In this document: positions 29,682 to 39,726 of the stretch, in pieces
How positions within the stretch are numbered: position 1 is the stretch's first letter
Layout of the letters: each line of letters starts with the position of its first letter
Origin: an uncultured Acidobacteriota bacterium
Lineage (GTDB): Bacteria > Acidobacteriota > Thermoanaerobaculia > UBA5066
DNA: 64,000 nt
Assembly: GCA_903845115.1 (NCBI GenBank)
Contig: CAIMWE010000168.1
Location: forward strand, 1 to 64,000
Direction: 5' to 3'
Notes under the pieces: generated by a model
Seen by the model: only the letters and a program-made list of their open reading frames with translations
What the model was told of the DNA's origin: nothing
Databases searched by the model: none
Translations under genes and position numbers: made by a program

Positions 29682-30444
29682 CGCCGGCGGCGCCACCCCG
29701 ATCCTCTCGGTCCGCAGCCTCTCGAAGCGGTTCGAGGGGCTGCTGGCCCTGGGAGGGGTCAGCTTCGACGTGGAGAAGGGGCAGATCTTCGGCGTCATCG
29801 GCCCCAACGGCGCCGGAAAGACCACCCTCTTCTCCTGCATCGTCGGCTCGCTCGTCCCCACCTCCGGGGAGATCCTCTTCCGGAAGCGCCGCATCGGCGG
29901 GCTCCCGAACGACGCCGTGGTCCGGCGGGGGGTCGTCAGGACCCACCAGATCGTCCGCCCGTTCCGGGAGATGACCGTCGCCCAGAACGTCTCGGTGGGC
30001 GCCCTCTTCGGGCGCGGGAAGCGGCGGGGCGCCGAGGCCGCGAGCCGGGTCGCCGCGGTCCTCGAGACGACCGGCCTCTCCCACCGGGCCGGGGCGCTCG
30101 CCGGGACGCTGACGATCGGCGAGCTCAAGCGGCTGGAGATCGCCCGCGCCCTCGCGACCGAGCCGGAGGTGATCTGCCTCGACGAGGTGATGGGCGGGCT
30201 CAACCCGTCCGAGATCCTCGCCGCCATGGCGCTCATCCGGACCATCCGCGACGCGGGGGTGACCGTCCTGATGATCGAGCACCACATCCATGCCGTCGTG
30301 GGAGTCTCCGACCGGATCCTCGTCCTGAACTTCGGCGAGAAGATCGCCGAGGGGACCCCGAGGGAGGTCGTCGCCGACCCGGACGTCGTCGCCGCCTACC
30401 TCGGCGACGAGACGAACCCGCTCCTCGAGGAGTGCGTCTCGTGA
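29671..30444 (+). CDS. livG: ABC transporter ATP-binding protein, LivG family
   Basis: GPNGAGKTT Walker A; TLTIGELKRLEIARALATEPEVICLDEVMGGLNPSE. Confidence 0.93.
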   Translation: MPADAGGATPILSVRSLSKRFEGLLALGGVSFDVEKGQIFGVIGPNGAGKTTLFSCIVGSLVPTSGEILFRKRRIGGLPNDAVVRRGVVRTHQIVRPFREMTVAQNVSVGALFGRGKRRGAEAASRVAAVLETTGLSHRAGALAGTLTIGELKRLEIARALATEPEVICLDEVMGGLNPSEILAAMALIRTIRDAGVTVLMIEHHIHAVVGVSDRILVLNFGEKIAEGTPREVVADPDVVAAYLGDETNPLLEECVS

Positions 30445-31160
30445 GCCTGCTCGAGGTCCGGGGCATCGACGTCTTCTACGGAAACGTCCAGGCGATCCGG
30501 GAGGTCTCCTTCGACGTCGCCGGGGGCGAGATCGTGACCGTCATCGGGGCGAACGGCGCCGGCAAGTCCACGACGCTGAAGACGCTGGCCGGACTGATGA
30601 AGCCGAGGAAGGGGACCATCCTCTTCGGCGGGAAGGACGTCACCGGGCTGGCCCCCTTCGACCTGGTGGAGCTGGGCCTGGTCCTGATTCCCGAGGCGCG
30701 CCAGCTCTGGCCCGGGATGACGGTCCTGGAGAACCTGGAGCTGGGGGCCTACGGCAAGCGGGCGCGGCGCGAGAGGGCCGGGACGCTGGAAACGGTCTTC
30801 GGCATGTTCCCGCGCCTCAGGGAGCGCCTCCGCCAGAACGCCGGCACCCTCTCGGGCGGCGAGCAGCAGATGTGCGCGATCGGCCGCGGGCTCATGGCCC
30901 GGCCGAAGCTCCTCCTCCTCGACGAACCCGCCCTCGGCCTCGCGCCCATGCTCGTCCGGGAGGTCTTCAAGTCGCTGAGGACCATCCGGGACCAGGGGGT
31001 GACGGTCGTCCTCGTGGAGCAGAACGTCTCCCACGCCCTCGCGATCGCCGACCGCGCGTTCGTCCTGGAGACCGGCCGCGTCACCCTCTCCGGCCCCGCG
31101 CGCGAGCTCGCCCGCGACCGGCGCGTCAAGGACAGCTACCTCGGGTTCGCCTCCGCGTGA
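30432..31160 (+). CDS. livF: ABC transporter ATP-binding protein, LivF family
   Basis: GANGAGKST Walker A; LSGGEQQMCAIGRGLMARPKLLLLDEPALGLAPMLV. GTG at 30441 is an alternative start. Confidence 0.93.
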   Translation: MRLVSLLEVRGIDVFYGNVQAIREVSFDVAGGEIVTVIGANGAGKSTTLKTLAGLMKPRKGTILFGGKDVTGLAPFDLVELGLVLIPEARQLWPGMTVLENLELGAYGKRARRERAGTLETVFGMFPRLRERLRQNAGTLSGGEQQMCAIGRGLMARPKLLLLDEPALGLAPMLVREVFKSLRTIRDQGVTVVLVEQNVSHALAIADRAFVLETGRVTLSGPARELARDRRVKDSYLGFASA

Positions 31161-31177
31161 ACCGCCAGGAAGGACCG

Positions 31178-32755
<1,578 letters not shown>

Positions 32756-32805
32756 CACCGAAAAAGGCGTAGCCATCCGCGCGGAGCGGGGAATACTCTC
32801 GCACG

Positions 32806-34116
32806 ATGGCGAACCGGCTCTTAGGGTTCTTCGGCCGCCTGGGCAAGCGAAAAGCCTCCCGCTCGGACCTCTTCGCGCTCTGCTCCGCCCTGCTGACCGG
32901 CCGGGGCGAGGCGTCGGGGATGGCGATGGCCCGGCAGCTCCTCGACAGGTACCGGGGCCTGACGCCCGAGCAGAGGCTCGACTTCCTCCTGATGCTCGCG
33001 GAGAATTTCGGCCCGGACCACGCCCGTCTCGAGCGGGCCATCACGGCGTACCAGGCCGGCCCCGACCCGCGCACCGCCCTCGCCCTCCACAATTCCGCCG
33101 AGCCGCGCCGTCAGGAGCTGATCCGTCGCCTGAACCGGGCCCCGGGAGGCACCGAGAGGCTCGTCCGGATGCGCGAGGACGTCATCCGGGAGGTTCCGAA
33201 GAACCCGTCTCTCGAGGCCGTGGACATCGACTTCGTCCACCTCTTCTCGTCGTGGTTCAACCCCGGGTTCCTCGTCCTGAAGAGGATCGACTGGTCGACC
33301 CCCGCCGACCTCCTCGAGAAGATCATCCGGTACGAGGCGGTCCACGAGATCAAGAGCTGGTCCGACCTGAGGCGCCGGCTCGAGCCCGGCGACCGCCGCT
33401 GCTTCGCGTTCTTCCACCCGACGCTGGCGGACGAGCCTCTCGTCTTCGTGGAGGTGGCCCTCACCTCCGACGTCCCGGGCTCCATCGCCCCGCTCCTCGC
33501 CGAGGCGCGGCCGGGCCGCACGGCGCGCGCGACCACGGCGGTCTTCTACTCCATCTCGAACTGCCAGCCGGGCCTCCGCGGCGTCTCGCTCGGGAACTTC
33601 CTGATCAAGCACGTCGTCGAGGAGCTCCTCCGGGAGCTGCCTCAACTGAAGCACTTCGTCACGCTCTCCCCGGTGCCGAAGTTCGTGAGCTGGCTGAAGC
33701 GGGAGCGGGAGTCGAAGTCGCCGGCGATCCTGGGCGCGGCGGAGCGCTCCACCCTCCGCGCGCTCGACCAGCCGGGATGGCCCGGCCACACCCAGACCGC
33801 CCGCGCGCTCCAGCCCATCCTGTCGAACGCGATCGCCCACTACCTCCTCCTCGCCCGGGATTCCTCGGGGAAGCCCGTGGACCCGGTCGCGAAGTTCCAC
33901 CTCGGGAACGGCGCGCGGCTCGAGCGGGTCAACTGGATGGGCGACCTCTCGCCCAAGGGGCTCACCGAGGCGGCGGGCTTCATGGTCAATTACCTCTACG
34001 ACCTCTCCCGCATCGAGCGAAACCACGAGCTGTTCGCCAACAAGGGGGAGGTCGTGGCCTCCCCGGCCGTGAAGAGGCTCCTCGGGCCGGACCCGAACTC
34101 CGCACCGAAAGGGTGA
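32806..34116 (+). CDS. Malonyl-CoA decarboxylase
   Basis: FLLMLAENFGPDHARLERAI...RREDVIR-like; RCFAFFHPTLADEPLVFVEVALT; FYSISNCQPGLRGVSLGNFLIKHVVEELLRELPQLKHFVTLSPVPKF. Confidence 0.95.
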   Translation: MANRLLGFFGRLGKRKASRSDLFALCSALLTGRGEASGMAMARQLLDRYRGLTPEQRLDFLLMLAENFGPDHARLERAITAYQAGPDPRTALALHNSAEPRRQELIRRLNRAPGGTERLVRMREDVIREVPKNPSLEAVDIDFVHLFSSWFNPGFLVLKRIDWSTPADLLEKIIRYEAVHEIKSWSDLRRRLEPGDRRCFAFFHPTLADEPLVFVEVALTSDVPGSIAPLLAEARPGRTARATTAVFYSISNCQPGLRGVSLGNFLIKHVVEELLRELPQLKHFVTLSPVPKFVSWLKRERESKSPAILGAAERSTLRALDQPGWPGHTQTARALQPILSNAIAHYLLLARDSSGKPVDPVAKFHLGNGARLERVNWMGDLSPKGLTEAAGFMVNYLYDLSRIERNHELFANKGEVVASPAVKRLLGPDPNSAPKG

Positions 34117-34163
34117 GATGACGCCGAGACACTCCCGGCCGGCGAAAATCACAGGGTAGAGAC

Positions 34164-36107
34164 CTGACCCCCAGGCGTACCCTCTGCAACCGCGACTGCC
34201 CCGACGCCTGCGGCCTCGTGGCCACCGTCGAGGACGGCCGGCTGGTCCGTCTCGAGGGGGACCCGGAGCACCCGGTCACCCGCGGCTTCCTCTGCTCGCG
34301 GACGACGCGGTTCCCGGCGACACAGAACAGCCCGGCGCGGCTCCTCTCGCCCCTGCTCCGGAAAGGGGGCGAGCTCGTTCCCGCCTCGTGGGACGAGGCG
34401 ATCGCTTTCGCCGCCGACCGCCTCCTGGCCATCCGGGGGGAATCCGGCCCGGCCGCGGTCCTCCACTACCGCTCCGGCGGCTCGCTCGGACTGCTCAAGA
34501 CCGTGGTGGACCGCTTCTGGGAGGCGTTCGGCCCGGTCTCGGTGAAGCGCGGCGACATCTGCTCGGGCGCCGGCGACGCCGCCCAGATGACCGACTTCGG
34601 CGAGGAGGACTCCCACGACCTCTTCGACCTCCTGAACGCCCGGCACATCCTCCTGTGGGGAAAGAACGCCCACGTCTCCAGCGTCCACCTCCTCCCGATC
34701 CTGAAGGAGGCGCGGCGGAAGGGGGCGCGCGTCGTCCTGATCGACCCGGTCCGCCACCGCACCTCCCACGTCGCCGACTCCGTCATCCTCCCCCGGCCGG
34801 GGGGGGACTTCGCCCTCGCGATGGCCGCCGCCGCCCGCCTCTTCGAGCGCGGCCAGGCCGACCCGGAGGCCGCCTCCTACTGCGACCACCTGGACGCCTT
34901 CCGGGCGCTCGCCGCGTCCCGGACGGCCGAGGAGTGGGCCGCGGAGGCCGGAGTCACGCCGGCCGAGGCCGACCTCGTCGCCTCCGCCCTGGCGGGCCGC
35001 CCCTGCGCCACCGTGGTCGGCTGGGGACTCGGCCGCCGGATGAACGGCTCGGCCACGGTCCGCGCCCTCGACGCCCTCGGCGCCGTCAGCGGGAACCTCG
35101 GCATCCCCGGGGGCGGCGTCTCGTTCTACTTCAAGCGGCGCGGAGCCTTCGACACCTCGTTCCTCTCGGGGGCCTCCGCCCGCACGCTCTCGGAGCCGCT
35201 CCTCGGCCAGGAGATCCTCGCGGCGAGGGAGCCGGAGATCCGCGCCGTCTGGGTCACCGCGGCGAATCCCGTGGCGATGCTCCCCGATTCGTCGACGGTC
35301 GCCCGCGCCTTCCAGTCGCGCGAGCTGGTCGTCGTGGTCGACTCCTTCCTCACCGACACGGCGAGGCGGGCGCACGTCGTCTTCCCGACCACGACGCTCG
35401 TGGAGGACGACGACCTCCTCGGCTCGTACGGTCACCACTGGATCGGCGCCTCGACTCCCGTCCTGAAGCGCCCGGAAGGGGTCCGCAGCGACCTCGAGAT
35501 CGTCCAGCTCCTCGCCCGGGCCATCGACGACCGGACCGGGGCGAACGGGAACGGGATCGGCCCGGCCGTCGCCGGCTCCGCCGCCGACTGGAAGCGCCGC
35601 CTCCTGGCGAAGGTCGCCCCGCTCGGGGCCACGCTGGAGGAGCTGGAGAAGCGCCCCGTGAGGAACCCGATCGCCCCGCCGATCCTCTTTGCGGACCGGA
35701 AGTTCCCGACCCCCTCGGGCAAGGTGAACCTCGTCCACGCCGTTCCCCCTTCCGCTCCCGACGAGCCCGGCTATCCGTTCTGGCTCTTCTCGAACTCCAC
35801 CGAGCACTCCCAGAGCTCGCAGTGGGCCGGCGCTCCCCCCGCCCTCGTCACCGTCACGTGCCACCCGGCGGCCGTCCCCGGCCTCGCGGAGGGAGACCTC
35901 GTCGTCCTCGAGAGCGCGATCGGCCGACTGACGGCCCGCCTCGCGTTCGACCCGGAGCAGCGGCGGGACGTCCTCCTCGTCCCGAAGGGAGGGCACCTCG
36001 ACGCGGGCACCTCGGCGAACGTCCTGGTCCGCGCCCGCGCGACCGACGACGGCGAGGGCGCCGCCTACATGGACTGCCGCGTCCGGATCCAGTGGGGACG
36101 GTCCTGA
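34164..36107 (+). CDS. Molybdopterin-dependent oxidoreductase (bis-MGD, formate dehydrogenase/DMSO reductase family); start uncertain
   Basis: TPRRTLCNRDCPDACGLVATVEDGRLVRLEGDPEHPVTRGFLC [4Fe-4S] motif lies upstream of the GTG (34218) in the ORF track; nearest in-frame candidate start is CTG at 34164. Stop lies inside REP copy C. Confidence 0.85.
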   Translation: MTPRRTLCNRDCPDACGLVATVEDGRLVRLEGDPEHPVTRGFLCSRTTRFPATQNSPARLLSPLLRKGGELVPASWDEAIAFAADRLLAIRGESGPAAVLHYRSGGSLGLLKTVVDRFWEAFGPVSVKRGDICSGAGDAAQMTDFGEEDSHDLFDLLNARHILLWGKNAHVSSVHLLPILKEARRKGARVVLIDPVRHRTSHVADSVILPRPGGDFALAMAAAARLFERGQADPEAASYCDHLDAFRALAASRTAEEWAAEAGVTPAEADLVASALAGRPCATVVGWGLGRRMNGSATVRALDALGAVSGNLGIPGGGVSFYFKRRGAFDTSFLSGASARTLSEPLLGQEILAAREPEIRAVWVTAANPVAMLPDSSTVARAFQSRELVVVVDSFLTDTARRAHVVFPTTTLVEDDDLLGSYGHHWIGASTPVLKRPEGVRSDLEIVQLLARAIDDRTGANGNGIGPAVAGSAADWKRRLLAKVAPLGATLEELEKRPVRNPIAPPILFADRKFPTPSGKVNLVHAVPPSAPDEPGYPFWLFSNSTEHSQSSQWAGAPPALVTVTCHPAAVPGLAEGDLVVLESAIGRLTARLAFDPEQRRDVLLVPKGGHLDAGTSANVLVRARATDDGEGAAYMDCRVRIQWGRS

Positions 36108-36155
36108 AAACGTGTATTATTGGGGCAATAATACACGTTTTCAGGACCGTCCCCA
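36093..36155. repeat. REP-like perfect palindrome (two inverted REP copies, 30-nt arms, 3-nt loop), copy C
   Basis: TGGGGACGGTCCTGAAAACGTGTATTATTG-GGG-CAATAATACACGTTTTCAGGACCGTCCCCA. Confidence 0.95.
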
Positions 36156-36330
36156 ATAGCAGCAGCGACCGGTCGCGCTGGGGAAAATGGCGACCGTTTT
36201 CCAAGCTCGGTCGGATGCCGAAGGGGCCACGCCCCGGAGGCCTTCCAGCGAGCGTCAGGCGAGCGGTCTACACCCGGCCCGATCAGGACTTGCCCACACG
36301 AAATGACGAAAAATCTACAATGGCAGCACC

Positions 36331-37803
36331 GTGAAGAATCGCTACCCGATAATCGTGAGCCTTGGCCTGATCATGGTTGCTCTCGCCGGGTTCGTGAGTT
36401 GGCGGTGCTATGGCCGCGTTCCACACATCGAAGACGAGCATGCCTATCTGTTTCAAGCAAAGGTCTTTGCCGACGGCAAGGTGGTGGCCGCTTCGCCGCC
36501 CTTCGCCCGGCCGTTTCAGGTTCCCTTCGTCATCGATCGAGATGGCCGGCGATTCAGCAAGTACCCGCCTGGGTTTTCGTTTCTCCTGGCGTTGGGAGTG
36601 CTCGTGGGCTTGCCGTGGATCGTGAATGCGCTCTGCGGAGCGCTCGTCTTGGTGGCCGTCTACCTGATCGGCGCCGACCTGCTGGGGCCCCCCGTTGGCC
36701 TGTGTGCGGCTCTACTCGGCTTGCTCTCACCGCTGCTGCTGCTCCAGAGCTCTGTATTGATGAGCCATGTCAGCTGCTGCGCAGCCCTCTCTTTCTTCGC
36801 CTGGACGTTCTGGCGGTGCAGGGACCGACGACGGCGTCACCCTCTCTCGTACGCCATCGGCGCTGGCCTGTGCCTCGGTCTCGGTGTGCTCATCCGGCCG
36901 CTCACGGCAGCCGGAATCGGTGCAGCCTTTCTCGTCCTGGCTGTAGTGGACCTATTTCGGAGCCCAGGCTTCTTCGTCCGACGCTATGGCGTCATGCTGG
37001 CTTCCGGCCTGCTGGTGGCGGTGCTCTCGCCTTTCTATAGCTACGCGGCCACGGGAGATCCGTTCACCAACCTCTACACGATGTGGGAACAGTGCGACAC
37101 GATCGGATTCGGGCCTGGCCACGGCACGGTGCCGACCGGCCATTCCCTGGGGATCTCGTATCTCAACCTCCGAAGAGACCTTGGCCAATTGCGAGAGTTG
37201 TTCCTTCCGATTCCCCGTGTCCTGGCATCGTGGCTCGGAGCGGCGCTCCTCACCCTGGGGCTATTCAGCCTGGCCTGGCGGAATGCCCGGATGCTGCCTC
37301 TGCTCGTGGCTCCTCCTCTGTTATTGATCTGCGCCTACCTGGCCTACTGGGTCAGCAGCGGCGGCGCCTACGGGCCACGCTACTACCTCGAGGGCCTGCC
37401 GTGGGTATGGTTGATCGTCGCGCATGGCTTGGTGTCACTGTCGACGAGCAGATACTGCCGCGTGGTGACAATGGTGGGTCTACCGATCGTGGCGGTCTGG
37501 GGCATCCGCGCGACCACCATCCCGCAGCTTCGACAAGGCCAAGGGCTGTACGGCATTACCCGCCGCGACTCCAATACGATCGAGGCAGCCCACCTCGGGA
37601 AGGCGCTGGTCTTCGTGAAGGGCAGTGACTGGACGGACTATGGTGCCTTATCCTGGAAGAACTCGGCAAGCCTCGATGGCGAGGTGGTGATTGCGGCTTC
37701 GCACGGCCTGCGTTCGGACCGCCGGGTTCAAGAGTTCTTTCCCGGGAGGAGGGTCTACTATTACGATCGGTCCGCGGAGAGGTTGGGCGGTCCTCCCCCG
37801 TAG
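36331..37803 (+). CDS. GT-C-type membrane glycosyltransferase (dolichyl-phosphate-mannose mannosyltransferase/ArnT-like)
   Basis: 490 aa polytopic; IEDEHAYLFQAKVFADGK...PFQVPFVIDRDGRRFSKYPPGFSFLLALGVLVG typical of GT39/83-like proteins. Confidence 0.75.
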   Translation: MKNRYPIIVSLGLIMVALAGFVSWRCYGRVPHIEDEHAYLFQAKVFADGKVVAASPPFARPFQVPFVIDRDGRRFSKYPPGFSFLLALGVLVGLPWIVNALCGALVLVAVYLIGADLLGPPVGLCAALLGLLSPLLLLQSSVLMSHVSCCAALSFFAWTFWRCRDRRRRHPLSYAIGAGLCLGLGVLIRPLTAAGIGAAFLVLAVVDLFRSPGFFVRRYGVMLASGLLVAVLSPFYSYAATGDPFTNLYTMWEQCDTIGFGPGHGTVPTGHSLGISYLNLRRDLGQLRELFLPIPRVLASWLGAALLTLGLFSLAWRNARMLPLLVAPPLLLICAYLAYWVSSGGAYGPRYYLEGLPWVWLIVAHGLVSLSTSRYCRVVTMVGLPIVAVWGIRATTIPQLRQGQGLYGITRRDSNTIEAAHLGKALVFVKGSDWTDYGALSWKNSASLDGEVVIAASHGLRSDRRVQEFFPGRRVYYYDRSAERLGGPPP

Positions 37804-38181
37804 ATCGCCAGGACCGCAGAGTCCGCGGAAGCCGGGACAGAAGCGGCCTCGACGAGGCTGTCAAGACGCGTTGCCGATGTCGACCGAAGGTCTGCGACCG
37901 GCGGCTCTCCATAGGGGCGCACCCCATCTCGGGCTATCTGAAGCCATCTCCCGATTGAGCCGTCGGACCTCGGCATGAGCTCTCGGCCGCCATCTCGGCC
38001 CGATGCCGTACGACGATTATTCCTGGACACCCGGGAAATCTGATTTTCGCCTAACAGCGGCTGGCCCAGATCGTGCTAGATCCTGACTTCAAGCGTTCCG
38101 GACCACTATCCTGACCCGGATGGGACGCCCGATGGCCCGAAAACCTCCGAAATGAGGTGAAAGGGCCCGAAAAGGAGCTCC

Positions 38182-38661
38182 ATGGACAAGATCAAGAACA
38201 TCGCCCTCGTCGCCCACGACAACCGGAAGAAGGATCTGATCGAGTGGGTCGGCTGGAACCACAAGATCATCGTCGACCACAAGCTCGTCTGCACCGGGAC
38301 GACCGGTCGGCTCGTCGAGGAGGTGCTGAAGGCCAAGGCGGTCGAGGTCAAGGACAAGCCGCCGGTCCTCAACATCACGAAGCTGAAGTCGGGCCCGCTC
38401 GGCGGGGACCAGCAGCTGGGAGCGCTGATCGCCGAGGGAAAGATCGACATCGTCATCTTCTTCTGGGACCCGATGGAACCCCACCCGCACGACGTCGACG
38501 TGAAGGCCCTCCTCCGGATCGCCGTCGTCTACAACGTCCCGATCGCCTGCACCCGGTCCACGGCCGACTTCCTGATCTCGTCCCCCCTCCTGAGGGAGAA
38601 GTACACCCCGGTCGGGACCGACTACACCGCCTACACCAGCCGCAAGGTGGCGGGGGACTGA
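38182..38661 (+). CDS. mgsA: Methylglyoxal synthase
   Basis: KNIALVAHDNRKKDLIEWVGWNHKII...LVCTGTTGRLVEEVL...KSGPLGGDQQLGALIAEGKIDIVIFFWDPMEPHPHDVDVKALLRIAVVYNVPIACTRSTADFLISSPL. Confidence 0.97.
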   Translation: MDKIKNIALVAHDNRKKDLIEWVGWNHKIIVDHKLVCTGTTGRLVEEVLKAKAVEVKDKPPVLNITKLKSGPLGGDQQLGALIAEGKIDIVIFFWDPMEPHPHDVDVKALLRIAVVYNVPIACTRSTADFLISSPLLREKYTPVGTDYTAYTSRKVAGD

Positions 38662-38747
38662 GGAAGGACGGCTCGAGTCGCTTCGCATCGCTTGCAGCCC
38701 GAGCCGGAATCGCCTCCGGCGGCTGCCCTCCGGACTCATAATCGCGC

Positions 38748-39524
38748 GTGACCGCACACCTGCTCCTCCAGAACGCTCTCCTCGTCGCGACGGTGATGAC
38801 CCTGCTCTGGGGCTGGAGCGTCTTCCGGCGCGACGCGAGCGTCGTCGACCCCTGGTGGTCGATCGGCTTTCTCCTGTTGGCGATCCAGACGCTCCTCGCC
38901 TCCGGGCCCGCCCCGGCGAAGCGCCTCCTCGCCGCGATGGTCGCGCTCTGGGCAGTCCGGCTCTGGGCCCACCTGCTCTGGCGCTCCCGCGGCAAGGCCG
39001 AGGACCCGCGCTACAGGGCCTTCCGCGAGCGCTTCGGCCCGGAGCGCTACTGGTGGGTCAGCTTCTTCCAGGTCTTCCTCCTCCAGGGAACGCTCCTCTT
39101 CGTCATCTCCGCTCCCCTCCAGGCCGCGCTCGCGAACCCTGTCGCCGGTCCGATCCGCTGGAACCACCTGGCCGGCCTTCTCCTCTTCGCCGCCGGCCTC
39201 GGCTTCGAGGCGGTTGGCGACTGGCAGCTCCACCGCTTCCGGTCCAACCGGGCGAAGCGCGGGAAGGTCCTCGACACCGGTCTCTGGCTTTACACGCGGC
39301 ACCCGAACTACTTCGGCGAAGCGGTCCTCTGGTGGGGCTTCTGGCTCTTCGCGGCGGATGCCCCGTGGGGCCTCGCAACGGTCCTCGCGCCGGCTCTGAT
39401 GACCTTCCTCCTCCTCCGCGTCTCGGGCGTCACGATGCTCGAGGCGCACCTGAAGAAGAGCCGCCCCGGATACCGCGACTACGTGAAGCGGACCAGCGCC
39501 TTCCTTCCGCGCCAGCCGAGGTAG
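38748..39524 (+). CDS. DUF1295 / steroid 5-alpha-reductase-like membrane protein
   Basis: DPWWSIGFLLLAIQTLL...GFEAVGDWQLHRFRSNRAKRGKVLDTGLWLYTRHPNYFGEAVLWWGFWLFA. Confidence 0.92.
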   Translation: MTAHLLLQNALLVATVMTLLWGWSVFRRDASVVDPWWSIGFLLLAIQTLLASGPAPAKRLLAAMVALWAVRLWAHLLWRSRGKAEDPRYRAFRERFGPERYWWVSFFQVFLLQGTLLFVISAPLQAALANPVAGPIRWNHLAGLLLFAAGLGFEAVGDWQLHRFRSNRAKRGKVLDTGLWLYTRHPNYFGEAVLWWGFWLFAADAPWGLATVLAPALMTFLLLRVSGVTMLEAHLKKSRPGYRDYVKRTSAFLPRQPR

Positions 39525-39726
39525 GCCTGCCGTCCCAGGAGCGGACGGCGTAGCCGGCCCACCTCTCCGCGTCGGCTTCGATCCCCTTCACGCACCTCTC
39601 GACGAAGTCGCGGAGGTGGGCGACGAGGAGGCCGGAAGCGATACCGCCCCCGTCCGCCACCGGTTTGCCGTCTCCGTCCGAAGCTCCTATTCTCCCCGCA
39701 CTTCACTCCCCCAGGAGGAACTCGCC

